From positions 1-64,000 of the forward strand of contig NZ_QHKS01000025.1 of assembly GCF_003353175.1 (NCBI RefSeq): a DNA stretch of 64,000 nucleotides, written 5' to 3'. Under the pieces are notes generated by a model. The model was given only the letters and a program-made list of their open reading frames with translations, ran no database searches and was not told the DNA's origin. Within the stretch, counting starts at the first letter, position 1. The number at the start of each line of letters is the position of its first letter. Positions 8,980 through 17,142 of the stretch are shown here, piece after piece. This DNA comes from Paraburkholderia lacunae. GTDB taxonomy: Bacteria > Pseudomonadota > Gammaproteobacteria > Burkholderiales > Burkholderiaceae. The translations under genes were made by a program, and so were the position numbers.

Positions 8980-9663
8980 ATGACGCAATTCCGCATCGCT
9001 CCCAGCATCCTATCCGCCGATTTCGCCCGCTTGGGTGAAGAAGTCCGCAACGTCGTCGCCGCCGGCGCCGACTGGATTCACTTCGACGTAATGGACAACC
9101 ACTATGTGCCGAACCTGACGATCGGCCCGCTCGTCTGCGAAGCGATCCGCCCGCACGTAGACGTGCCGATCGACGTGCATCTGATGGTGCGTCCGGTCGA
9201 CCGCATCGTGCCGGACTTCGCCAAGGCCGGCGCGAACCTGATCAGCTTTCACCCGGAAGGCTCGGACCATATCGACCGCACGCTGTCGCTGATTCGCGAC
9301 CACGGCTGCAAGGCCGGCCTTGTGTTCAATCCGGCCACGTCGCTGAATTATCTGGACCACGTGATGGACAAACTCGATCTCGTGCTGATCATGTCGGTGA
9401 ATCCGGGCTTCGGCGGCCAGTCGTTCATTCCCGAAGCGCTCAACAAGCTGCGCGAGGCGCGCAAGCGCATCGACGCGTACAAGGAAAAGACCGGCCGCGA
9501 AATTCATCTCGAGGTGGACGGAGGCGTTAAAGTCGACAACATTGCCGAGATCGCGGCAGCCGGCGCGGACACATTCGTGGCCGGCTCGGCGATCTTCGGA
9601 GCGCCGGATCACAAGGTTGTGATCGACAAGATGCGCGCCGCACTCGCCAACGTTCAACACTAA
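8980..9663 (+). CDS. rpe: Ribulose-phosphate 3-epimerase
   Basis: A 227-residue TIM-barrel enzyme interconverting ribulose-5-phosphate and xylulose-5-phosphate in the pentose phosphate and Calvin pathways. Signatures include APSILSADFARLGEEV, HFDVMDNHYVPNLTIGP, VDVHLMVRP and VNPGFGGQSFIP, with the metal-binding His and Asp residues in place. The ATG is at 8980. The gph start is 2 bp after its stop, so rpe-gph form one unit leading into trp. Confidence 0.96.
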   Translation: MTQFRIAPSILSADFARLGEEVRNVVAAGADWIHFDVMDNHYVPNLTIGPLVCEAIRPHVDVPIDVHLMVRPVDRIVPDFAKAGANLISFHPEGSDHIDRTLSLIRDHGCKAGLVFNPATSLNYLDHVMDKLDLVLIMSVNPGFGGQSFIPEALNKLREARKRIDAYKEKTGREIHLEVDGGVKVDNIAEIAAAGADTFVAGSAIFGAPDHKVVIDKMRAALANVQH

Positions 9664-9665
9664 CT

Positions 9666-10382
9666 ATGATGGCTGCGTTCCCTGCCCCGAGTTTCACCGG
9701 CCCGCGCCTGCAAGCAGCGATCATCGACCTGGACGGCACGATGATCGATACCGCCGACGATTTCACCGCTGGCCTGAACGGCATGCTCGCGCAACTCGAC
9801 GCGACGGAAACCTCGCGTGAGGAAGTGGTGGGCTATGTTGGCAAGGGTTCGGAGCACCTGATCCGCAGCGTGCTGGCGCCGCGTTTCGAAGCGAACCATG
9901 CGCAAGACCGCTTCGACGAGGCGCTCGCCATCTACCAGGCGGAATACGCGAAGATCAACGGCTTGCACACGCGGCTCTATCCCGGCGTCGAAGCCGGCCT
10001 GATCTCGATGCGCGATGCCGGCCTCAAGCTCGCCTGCGTGACCAACAAGCCGCACCGTTTCGCAGTGGAATTGCTGCAGCAGTACAGGCTCAGTCAGTAT
10101 TTCAGCGTCGTGCTCGGCGGCGACAGCCTGCCGAAAAAGAAGCCGGATCCGTTGCCGATGCTCACGGCGGCGGCCCAGCTCGGCGTCGCACCGCAAGCCA
10201 CCGTCGCCATCGGAGATTCGGAAAACGATGCGCTGGCGGGCCGCGCCGCGGGCATGGCGACGCTGACGGTGCCGTACGGCTACAACCATGGCCAAGCTAT
10301 ACAAACAATAAAATCCGATGGTATAGTTGCCTCGCTGCTCGACGCCGCCAAGGCGATCGCAGCGCACCATTCCACGACTTGA
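9666..10382 (+). CDS. gph: Phosphoglycolate phosphatase
   Basis: A 238-residue HAD-superfamily phosphatase that removes phosphate from 2-phosphoglycolate. Motif I is IDLDGTMIDT with both Asp residues, motif II the VTNKP segment, motif III the Lys in KKKPDPLP and motif IV GDSENDALAGRAAGM. It is directly behind rpe, an arrangement common in proteobacteria. A second in-frame ATG at 9669 would shorten it by one residue. Its 3' end carries a candidate promoter for the trp leader. Confidence 0.93.
   Translation: MMAAFPAPSFTGPRLQAAIIDLDGTMIDTADDFTAGLNGMLAQLDATETSREEVVGYVGKGSEHLIRSVLAPRFEANHAQDRFDEALAIYQAEYAKINGLHTRLYPGVEAGLISMRDAGLKLACVTNKPHRFAVELLQQYRLSQYFSVVLGGDSLPKKKPDPLPMLTAAAQLGVAPQATVAIGDSENDALAGRAAGMATLTVPYGYNHGQAIQTIKSDGIVASLLDAAKAIAAHHSTT
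10298..10327 (+). promoter_or_regulatory. Candidate promoter for the trp leader
   Basis: TATACA (10298-10303), an 18-bp spacer and TATAGT (10322-10327) resemble a sigma-70 promoter inside the end of gph. It would start RNA near 10334, about 65 nt before the leader peptide. The -35 match is only 4 of 6. Confidence 0.35.
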
Positions 10383-10398
10383 AAAGTCCTTCATCCTC

Positions 10399-10473
10399 AT
10401 GTTTCTGAATAAAAAACGGAGTCTGATTAGCATCGACCGGGGAGCCTGGCCCTGGCGTCGCTGGTCGCGCTAA
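10399..10473 (+). CDS. trpL: Trp leader peptide
   Basis: A 24-codon ORF with Trp at codons 17, 19 and 22 (the segment AWPWRRW) and a TAA stop. It lies upstream of trpE and directly before a hairpin pair. In classical attenuation, ribosome stalling at these Trp codons when charged tRNA-Trp is scarce favours the antiterminator and lets transcription into trpE continue. Three Trp in 24 residues is far above chance, and the position fits. It is too short for routine ORF calling. Confidence 0.8.
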   Translation: MFLNKKRSLISIDRGAWPWRRWSR

Positions 10474-10486
10474 CCTCGCCTGAGGT
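10473..10486 (+). promoter_or_regulatory. Proposed trp antiterminator hairpin
   Basis: ACCTC (10473-10477), a GCCT loop and GAGGT (10482-10486) form a 5-bp hairpin starting at the last base of the leader stop codon. Its 3' strand contains the GGT (10484-10486) needed for the base of the following terminator, so the two folds compete. A possible GCG/CGC extension (10467-10469 with 10488-10490) would strengthen it. Confidence 0.55.
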
Positions 10487-10518
10487 ACGCTGAAGCTCGT
10501 CTTCGGCAACCGTTTTTT
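10484..10518 (+). terminator. trp attenuator terminator
   Basis: The stem GGT...GCTGAAG pairs with CTTCGGC...ACC (one T-G wobble, small internal loop) around the loop CTCGT, then G and six T (10513-10518). A weaker hairpin with a second six-T run follows at 10527-10543. These lie about 240 bp before trpE, so they should be attenuators rather than gph terminators alone. Confidence 0.65.
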
Positions 10519-10752
10519 ACTTCGCTGCGCTCACGCGTTTTTTCCATCACCTTGTATCGCTGCATCGGTTGATTCGGCCAACGTGTACCCATAAGGTATC
10601 GCTGTGCGCTGAAACCCCTTGCACGCGTCGATGGGAAACTCGCGCCGGTCGGTATCATCGGATCTACAAGCCGAACCCACGCCTGACCGGCCGCGCAATG
10701 CCCCGCTTTGTCCGACGCACGCTGCCGCCGGACCTATGAACAGGATCGGAAC

Positions 10753-12246
10753 ATGACCGAACTCGAATTCCAGTCCCTCGCCAATGAGGGCTTCAACCGC
10801 ATTCCGCTGATCGCCGAAGCGCTCGCCGACCTCGAAACGCCGCTTTCGCTCTACCTGAAGCTCGCGCAAAGCGAACGCAACGGCGCCAACTCGTTCCTGC
10901 TGGAATCGGTGGTGGGCGGCGAACGCTTCGGCCGCTATTCGTTTATCGGCCTGCCCGCGCGCACCTTGCTGCGCACCCGCAACGGCGTCTCGGAAGTCGT
11001 GCGCGACGGCAAGGTCGTCGAAACGCATGAGGGCGATCCGCTCGAGTTCATCCAGCAATTCCAGAGCCGCTTCAAGGTCGCGCAACGGCCGGGTCTGCCG
11101 CGTTTCGCGGGCGGCCTCGCCGGTTATTTCGGCTACGACGCGGTGCGCTACATCGAGAAAAAGCTCGCGCACACCGCGCCGAACGACGATCTGAACCTGC
11201 CCGACATCCAGTTGCTGCTGACCGAAGAAGTCGCCGTGATCGACAACCTGGCGGGCAAGCTCTATCTGGTGATCTACGCCGATCCGGCGCAGCCCGAGGC
11301 CTACACGCGCGCCAAACAGCGCCTGCGTGAATTGCGCCAGCGTTTGCGCTCGACCGTGCAACCGCCGGTTACGTCGGCGAGCGTGCGCACCGAGACTTAC
11401 CGCGAGTTCGCAAAAGACGACTATCTGGCCGCCGTACGCAAGGCGAAGGAATACATCGCCGCCGGCGAACTGATGCAAGTGCAGGTCGGCCAGCGCCTGA
11501 CCAAACCGTACCGCGACAACCCGCTGTCGCTGTATCGCGCGCTGCGTTCGCTGAATCCGTCGCCGTACATGTATTACTACAACTTCGGCGACTTCCACGT
11601 GGTTGGCGCGTCGCCGGAAATTCTGGTGCGCCAGGAAAAGCGCGGCGAGGATCGCATCGTCACGATCCGGCCGCTCGCCGGCACGCGTCCGCGCGGCAAT
11701 ACGCCGGAACGCGATGCGGAACTCGCCACCGAACTGCTGAACGATCCGAAGGAAATCGCCGAGCACGTGATGCTGATCGACCTCGCGCGTAACGACGTGG
11801 GCCGCATCGCACAGATCGGCTCAGTGGTGGTCACCGACAAGATGGTGATCGAAAAGTACTCGCATGTGCAGCACATCGTGAGTTCGGTCGAAGGCAAGCT
11901 GAAACCCGGCACCACCAATTTCGACGTGCTGCGCGCCACCTTCCCGGCCGGCACGCTGTCCGGCGCGCCGAAAGTTCGCGCAATGGAACTGATCGACGAG
12001 CTTGAACCCGTGAAGCGCGGCCTGTACGGCGGAGCGGTCGGCTATCTGTCGTTCACCGGCGAAATGGATCTGGCGATCACGATCCGCACCGGCGTGATCG
12101 CGAACGGCAATCTGTATGTGCAGGCGGCAGCGGGTGTGGTCGCGGATTCGGTGCCGGAATCCGAATGGCAAGAGACCGAGAACAAGGCGCGCGCCGTGTT
12201 GCGCGCTGCCGAACAAGTTCAAGACGGCCTAGATAGCGACTTCTGA
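10753..12246 (+). CDS. trpE: Anthranilate synthase component I
   Basis: A 497-residue chorismate-using enzyme that makes anthranilate with TrpG. The LLES motif of Trp feedback binding is at residues 49-52. Catalytic-core segments include GTRPRGNTPERDAE, ELLNDPKEIAEHVMLIDLAR and GLYGGAVGYLSF. I chose the ATG at 10753 for the standard N-terminus (MTELEFQSLA); the open frame extends 15 codons upstream. trpG starts 13 bp after the stop. Expression is probably controlled by the leader upstream as well as by feedback. Confidence 0.96.
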   Translation: MTELEFQSLANEGFNRIPLIAEALADLETPLSLYLKLAQSERNGANSFLLESVVGGERFGRYSFIGLPARTLLRTRNGVSEVVRDGKVVETHEGDPLEFIQQFQSRFKVAQRPGLPRFAGGLAGYFGYDAVRYIEKKLAHTAPNDDLNLPDIQLLLTEEVAVIDNLAGKLYLVIYADPAQPEAYTRAKQRLRELRQRLRSTVQPPVTSASVRTETYREFAKDDYLAAVRKAKEYIAAGELMQVQVGQRLTKPYRDNPLSLYRALRSLNPSPYMYYYNFGDFHVVGASPEILVRQEKRGEDRIVTIRPLAGTRPRGNTPERDAELATELLNDPKEIAEHVMLIDLARNDVGRIAQIGSVVVTDKMVIEKYSHVQHIVSSVEGKLKPGTTNFDVLRATFPAGTLSGAPKVRAMELIDELEPVKRGLYGGAVGYLSFTGEMDLAITIRTGVIANGNLYVQAAAGVVADSVPESEWQETENKARAVLRAAEQVQDGLDSDF

Positions 12247-12259
12247 CCGGAGACAGACC

Positions 12260-12847
<588 letters not shown>

Positions 12848-12864
12848 TGAAGAGAGACGACATC

Positions 12865-13896
12865 ATGACAATTACGCCCCAGGAAGCGTTGCAGCGCACG
12901 ATCGAGCACCGCGAAATTTTCCACGACGAAATGCTGCATCTGATGCGGCTCATCATGCGCGGCGAACTCTCGCCCGTGATGGCGGCGGCGATCATCACCG
13001 GCTTGCGCGTCAAAAAAGAGACCATCGGCGAAATCACCGCAGCCGCCACGGTGATGCGTGAATTTGCCAGGCACGTGGACGTGCAGGACAACTCGAACTT
13101 CGTCGATATCGTCGGCACCGGCGGTGACGGCTCGCACACCTTCAACATTTCCACCGCGACGATGTTCGTCTCCGCGGCGGCCGGCGCGAAGGTCGCGAAG
13201 CACGGCAACCGCGGCGTGTCGAGCAAGTCGGGCAGCGCGGACGTGCTCGAAGCGCTCGGCGTGAATATCGATCTGCAACCGGAACAGGTGGCGGCGTCGA
13301 TTGCGGAAACCGGCATGGGTTTCATGTTCGCGCCGAATCATCATCCGGCGATGAAAAACATCGCGCCGGTGCGCCGCGAACTCGGCGTGCGGACCATCTT
13401 CAACATTCTCGGACCGCTGACCAACCCGGCCGGCGCGCCGAATCAGCTGATGGGCGTGTTTCACGCCGACCTCGTCGGCATTCAGGTGCGCGTGATGCAG
13501 CGCCTCGGCGCGAAGCACGTGCTGGTGGTGTACGGTATGGACGGCATGGACGAGGTTTCGCTCGGCGCGGCGACGCAAGTCGGCGAGCTGCGCGACGGTG
13601 AAGTGCACGAGTACGAGATCCATCCAGAAGACTTCGGCATGCAGATGGTGTCGAACCGCACGCTGAAAGTGGCCGACGCCGCCGAATCCAAAGTGATGCT
13701 GCTCGAAGCGCTGGACAACAAGCCGGGCGTCGCGCGTGAAATCGTCACGCTGAACGCAGGCACCGCGCTGTATTCGGCGAACGTGGCCGCATCGATTGCG
13801 GACGGCATCCAGTTGGCGCGGGAAGCGATCGCGAGCGGCAAGGCCCGTGCGAAGGTCGACGAACTGATCCGCTTCACCCAGCAATTCAAGCAGTAA
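12865..13896 (+). CDS. trpD: Anthranilate phosphoribosyltransferase
   Basis: A 343-residue enzyme that transfers phosphoribosyl from PRPP to anthranilate. The PRPP-binding motif GTGGDGSHTFNIST and the KHGNRGVSSKSGSADVLEALG segment are intact. I chose the ATG at 12865, giving MTITPQEALQ, preceded by GAAGAGAG. In-frame TTG 12844 and ATG 12847 would overlap the trpG stop and cannot be fully excluded. Confidence 0.95.
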   Translation: MTITPQEALQRTIEHREIFHDEMLHLMRLIMRGELSPVMAAAIITGLRVKKETIGEITAAATVMREFARHVDVQDNSNFVDIVGTGGDGSHTFNISTATMFVSAAAGAKVAKHGNRGVSSKSGSADVLEALGVNIDLQPEQVAASIAETGMGFMFAPNHHPAMKNIAPVRRELGVRTIFNILGPLTNPAGAPNQLMGVFHADLVGIQVRVMQRLGAKHVLVVYGMDGMDEVSLGAATQVGELRDGEVHEYEIHPEDFGMQMVSNRTLKVADAAESKVMLLEALDNKPGVAREIVTLNAGTALYSANVAASIADGIQLAREAIASGKARAKVDELIRFTQQFKQ

Positions 13897-13915
13897 CTTT
13901 TGTAGCGAGATACTC

Positions 13916-14701
13916 ATGAGCGACATCCTGGACCGCATCGTTGCGGTCAAACGCGAAGAAGTCCGCGCGGCCGAACGGAGCGCGCCGCTCGAAGAACTGC
14001 GCCTCGAAGCGTCCTCGCGCGATAGCCGCGATTTCGTCGGCGCATTGCGCGCGAAGCACGCGGCCGGCCTCGCCGCCGTGATCGCCGAGGTGAAAAAGGC
14101 GAGCCCGTCCAAAGGCGTGCTGCGCGAGCATTTCGTGCCGGCCGAGATCGCACGTTCGTATGAACAACACGGCGCGGCCTGTCTCTCCGTTCTCACCGAC
14201 GTGCAGTTCTTCCAGGGCAGCGTCGCGTATCTGAAGGAAGCGCGTGCGGCGTGCAGCTTGCCGGTGCTGCGCAAGGACTTCATCGTCGATCCGTACCAGA
14301 TCGTCGAAGCCCGCGCGATGGGCGCCGACGCGATCCTGCTGATCGCCGCCGCGCTCGACACCTCGCAGATGCAGGACCTCGAGGCGCTCGCGCATTCGCT
14401 GAGTCTCGCGGTGCTGGTCGAAGTGCATGACAACGACGAACTGATGCAAGCGCTCACGCTGAAAACACCGCTGATCGGCATCAACAACCGCAATCTGCGC
14501 ACGTTCGAAACGTCGATCGAGACGACCATCGGCATGCTCGAATCGGTTCCGGACGACCGTATCGTGGTCACCGAATCGGGTCTCCTCTCACGCGCCGACG
14601 TTGAACGGCTGCGGGCGATGGACGTGCATACGTTCCTCGTCGGCGAGGCGTTCATGCGTGCGGAAGAACCGGGTGTGGAACTGGCGCGGATGTTCTTCTG
14701 A
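13916..14701 (+). CDS. trpC: Indole-3-glycerol phosphate synthase
   Basis: A 261-residue TIM-barrel enzyme that closes the indole ring. Characteristic segments are AEVKKASPSKGVLRE (catalytic Lys), VLRKDFIVDPYQI, LVEVHDNDELMQA, IGINNRNLRTFE and VTESGLLSRADV. It is monofunctional: no TrpF domain is fused. It follows trpD by 19 bp and ends the trp block; trpF, trpB and trpA are not in the window. Confidence 0.96.
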   Translation: MSDILDRIVAVKREEVRAAERSAPLEELRLEASSRDSRDFVGALRAKHAAGLAAVIAEVKKASPSKGVLREHFVPAEIARSYEQHGAACLSVLTDVQFFQGSVAYLKEARAACSLPVLRKDFIVDPYQIVEARAMGADAILLIAAALDTSQMQDLEALAHSLSLAVLVEVHDNDELMQALTLKTPLIGINNRNLRTFETSIETTIGMLESVPDDRIVVTESGLLSRADVERLRAMDVHTFLVGEAFMRAEEPGVELARMFF

Positions 14702-14731
14702 ACATCCCGAACGCACGGAGCGAAGCAGGTC

Positions 14732-15358
14732 ATGGGCATGGAACGTGAAATCAAGCTGGCGCTGCCGGTGAGCCAGTTGAAGGCGGCGACCCAGTGGTTC
14801 GTCGCGCGCACCGGCGACGAGGGCCGCCCGGTCAAGCTGGCGAATATTTACTTCGATACGCCGAAACTCGCGCTAGCGAGTGCGAAAAGCGCGCTGCGAC
14901 TACGGCACACGCCGGACGGCTGGCTGCAAACTTTCAAGACGGTGGGCGAAGCGAAGGATGGTTTGCACAGCCGCCACGAGTGGGAAATGCCGGTGGCCAG
15001 CGAGCAACTGGAAATCGACGCCCTGCTGCACGCTTGCGACGATCCCGCCGCCGCCAAAGCCTTGCGTGAGGCGGCGCCGGAGTTGATCGAACTGTTCCGG
15101 ACGAACTTCATCCGCACGCTATGGCATGTCGCGCTAGACGGCTCGGACATCGAGGCCGCGATCGACCAGGGCGAGGTGCTCGCCGAAGTGAACAGCGAGG
15201 TTCGCCGCGCCCCGATTTCCGAGGTCGAGCTCGAGCTGAAATCCGGCGACGAAGCCGTGCTCAATGCGCTTGCGAGCGAACTCGGCAAACACGTAGCCGG
15301 CCTCGCGCCGGACAACATCAGCAAAGCGCAGCGCGGCTATCAATTGCGAGCGGCCTGA
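14732..15358 (+). CDS. CYTH-domain protein, probable inorganic triphosphatase
   Basis: A 208-residue protein with the CYTH tunnel fold. The N-terminal EREIK gives the ExExK signature, followed by the basic strand ALRLRHTPDGWLQTFKT. Family members hydrolyse inorganic triphosphate or, more rarely, make cAMP. No CHAD domain is attached, unlike E. coli YgiF. It starts 30 bp after trpC and may share its transcript. Confidence 0.82.
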   Translation: MGMEREIKLALPVSQLKAATQWFVARTGDEGRPVKLANIYFDTPKLALASAKSALRLRHTPDGWLQTFKTVGEAKDGLHSRHEWEMPVASEQLEIDALLHACDDPAAAKALREAAPELIELFRTNFIRTLWHVALDGSDIEAAIDQGEVLAEVNSEVRRAPISEVELELKSGDEAVLNALASELGKHVAGLAPDNISKAQRGYQLRAA

Positions 15359-15431
15359 GCGGCGGTGAGCGCGCCGCCGCGCGCCAAACGCATCTTGAGC
15401 AACACCGCGTTTGCTGCGACACTTCCCCGCC

Positions 15432-16271
15432 ATGACCTCAGCTTCCCGCAACCGCTCCAATCCGTCGCAAGCCTCGTTGTTCGGCGACGCCACCACCACG
15501 CCGGCCAGCACCATGACCGCCCAGCCTCAGATGCCGCCAGGCACCGACGCGCCGCCGACGCTCGAAGCCCAATTCGCCGCCCTGCCGCCCGCGTGGCGCG
15601 CGCATCTCAAGCCGTTCATCGACAGCGACGCGTACGCGCCGCTCTGCCGTTTCGTCGACGGTGAGCGGGCGGCCGGCAAAACCGTCTATCCCGCCGACGT
15701 ATTTCGCGCACTGCGCCTGACCGGCCCCGACGACGTGAAAGTCGTGATTCTCGGCCAGGACCCCTATCACGGCGAAGACCGCGGCACGCCGCAAGCTCAT
15801 GGGCTTGCATTTTCAGTGCCGCCGGCCGTGCGTCCGCCGCCGTCGCTGCGCAACATCTTCAAGGAAATCGCCGCGAGTCTCGGCTACGAGCCGCCGCGTC
15901 ACGGCTGCCTCGACGCCTGGGCACGACAAGGCGTGCTGCTGTTGAACACGGTGTTGACCGTCGAGCGCAATTCAGCCGCGAGCCACGCGAAACGCGGCTG
16001 GGAGAAGTGCACGGACACCTTGATTCACGAACTGGCGATGCGCCATGACGGCCTCGTGTTCATGCTGTGGGGTGCGCACGCGCAAGCCAAGCGCGCGCTG
16101 CTCGGCGGCAAGTCGCATTACGTGCTGGAGGCGCCGCATCCATCGCCGCTGTCGGCGCATCGCGGCTTTCTCGGCTGCGGGCACTTTGCTTTGGCCAATG
16201 AGTATCTGGCGAAACATGGCCGCCAGCCGGTCGACTGGCGTTTGCCCGACGAAGCGCAAATGCTGGCCTAA
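15432..16271 (+). CDS. ung: Uracil-DNA glycosylase
   Basis: A 279-residue family 1 enzyme that removes uracil from DNA. The catalytic Asp lies in VVILGQDPYHG and the catalytic His in HPSPLSAHRGFLGCGHF. I chose the ATG at 15432 (MTSASRNRSN); a further start at 15411 is possible. The protein is about 50 residues longer than E. coli Ung at its N-terminus. That extension carries QASLF at residues 13-17, which resembles a sliding-clamp binding motif. A terminator follows. Confidence 0.95.
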   Translation: MTSASRNRSNPSQASLFGDATTTPASTMTAQPQMPPGTDAPPTLEAQFAALPPAWRAHLKPFIDSDAYAPLCRFVDGERAAGKTVYPADVFRALRLTGPDDVKVVILGQDPYHGEDRGTPQAHGLAFSVPPAVRPPPSLRNIFKEIAASLGYEPPRHGCLDAWARQGVLLLNTVLTVERNSAASHAKRGWEKCTDTLIHELAMRHDGLVFMLWGAHAQAKRALLGGKSHYVLEAPHPSPLSAHRGFLGCGHFALANEYLAKHGRQPVDWRLPDEAQMLA

Positions 16272-16314
16272 CGCAATAACGCCGCATTTGTCGGCGCATT
16301 GAAGCCGAAGCAAT

Positions 16315-16353
16315 AAAAAAACGCCACGAAACTCCCGTTCCGTGGCGTTTTTT
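16315..16353. terminator. Bidirectional terminator between ung and azoR
   Basis: ACGCCACG (16321-16328) pairs with CGTGGCGT (16341-16348). A-rich sequence on the left and T-rich on the right extend the stem and serve transcripts from both sides of this convergent pair. Confidence 0.85.
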
Positions 16354-16391
16354 CTTTTCACCGCGCCGAAGCTGACGCGGTGAAGACAACC

Positions 16392-16988
16392 TTACGCAGC
16401 AGCGATCGCTTCGCGCGCAGCGGCCAGTGCCGCACCCGCTGCGTCCGGGCCCATGTTCAGGCCTTCGGCGTAGATGAAGTTCACGTCGGTCATGCCGAGG
16501 AAGCCGAGGAAGCTCTTCAGGTACGGGGTGTGGGTGTCGTTCGGGGTGCCCAGATACTTGCCGCCGCGCGGCGCCACGACGTAGACCTTCTTGCCCTTCA
16601 CGAGACCTTCCGGACCGTTCGCCGTGTACTGGAACGTGATGCCGGCGCGTGCGATGAAGTCGAAATACGTCTTCAGTTGCGACGAGATGCCGAAGTTGTA
16701 CATCGGCGCGCCGATCACGACGATGTCGGCGGCTTGCAGTTCAGCAATCAGCGCTTCGCTGCGTGCCGAGATCGCGGCTTGTTCCGGCGTGCGTTGGTCG
16801 GCCGGCGTGAAGAACGCGCCGAGGACGGCGTCGTCCAGATGCGGCAGCGGTTCAGCTTGCAGATTACGGACGACGACTTGCGCGCCCGGATTCGATTGTT
16901 GCAGCTTGGCGGTCAGTTCGTTGACGAGCAACGTCGAGTTCGCGCCTTGCGAACGGGCTGCCGAGTTGATTTGCAGGATCGTGGTCAT
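16392..16988 (-). CDS. azoR: FMN-dependent NADH-azoreductase
   Basis: A 198-residue flavodoxin-like reductase of the AzoR/quinone reductase family. The N-terminus MTTILQINSAARSQGANS forms the FMN phosphate loop, and GAPMYNFGISSQLKTYFD and VVAPRGGKYLGT match the family's flavin-binding segments. It reduces quinones and azo dyes with NAD(P)H. The ATG at 16988 is preceded by TGGAG-like sequence; the open frame runs on to 17033. Confidence 0.92.
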   Translation of the reverse strand: MTTILQINSAARSQGANSTLLVNELTAKLQQSNPGAQVVVRNLQAEPLPHLDDAVLGAFFTPADQRTPEQAAISARSEALIAELQAADIVVIGAPMYNFGISSQLKTYFDFIARAGITFQYTANGPEGLVKGKKVYVVAPRGGKYLGTPNDTHTPYLKSFLGFLGMTDVNFIYAEGLNMGPDAAGAALAAAREAIAAA

Positions 16989-17142
16989 GGTTGACTCCAG
17001 TAGGGGCGCGCAGTGTTGCGCGAGTGGAGTCATTGTGTTTTTTTACCGGCCCGGGAAAAAGCCATCCAGCAGCGACGGATTGTTGCATGGATAGAACAAT
17101 CCGCCGCCTTGAACCGTCGATTTGCAACGGCGTTAATTACGA

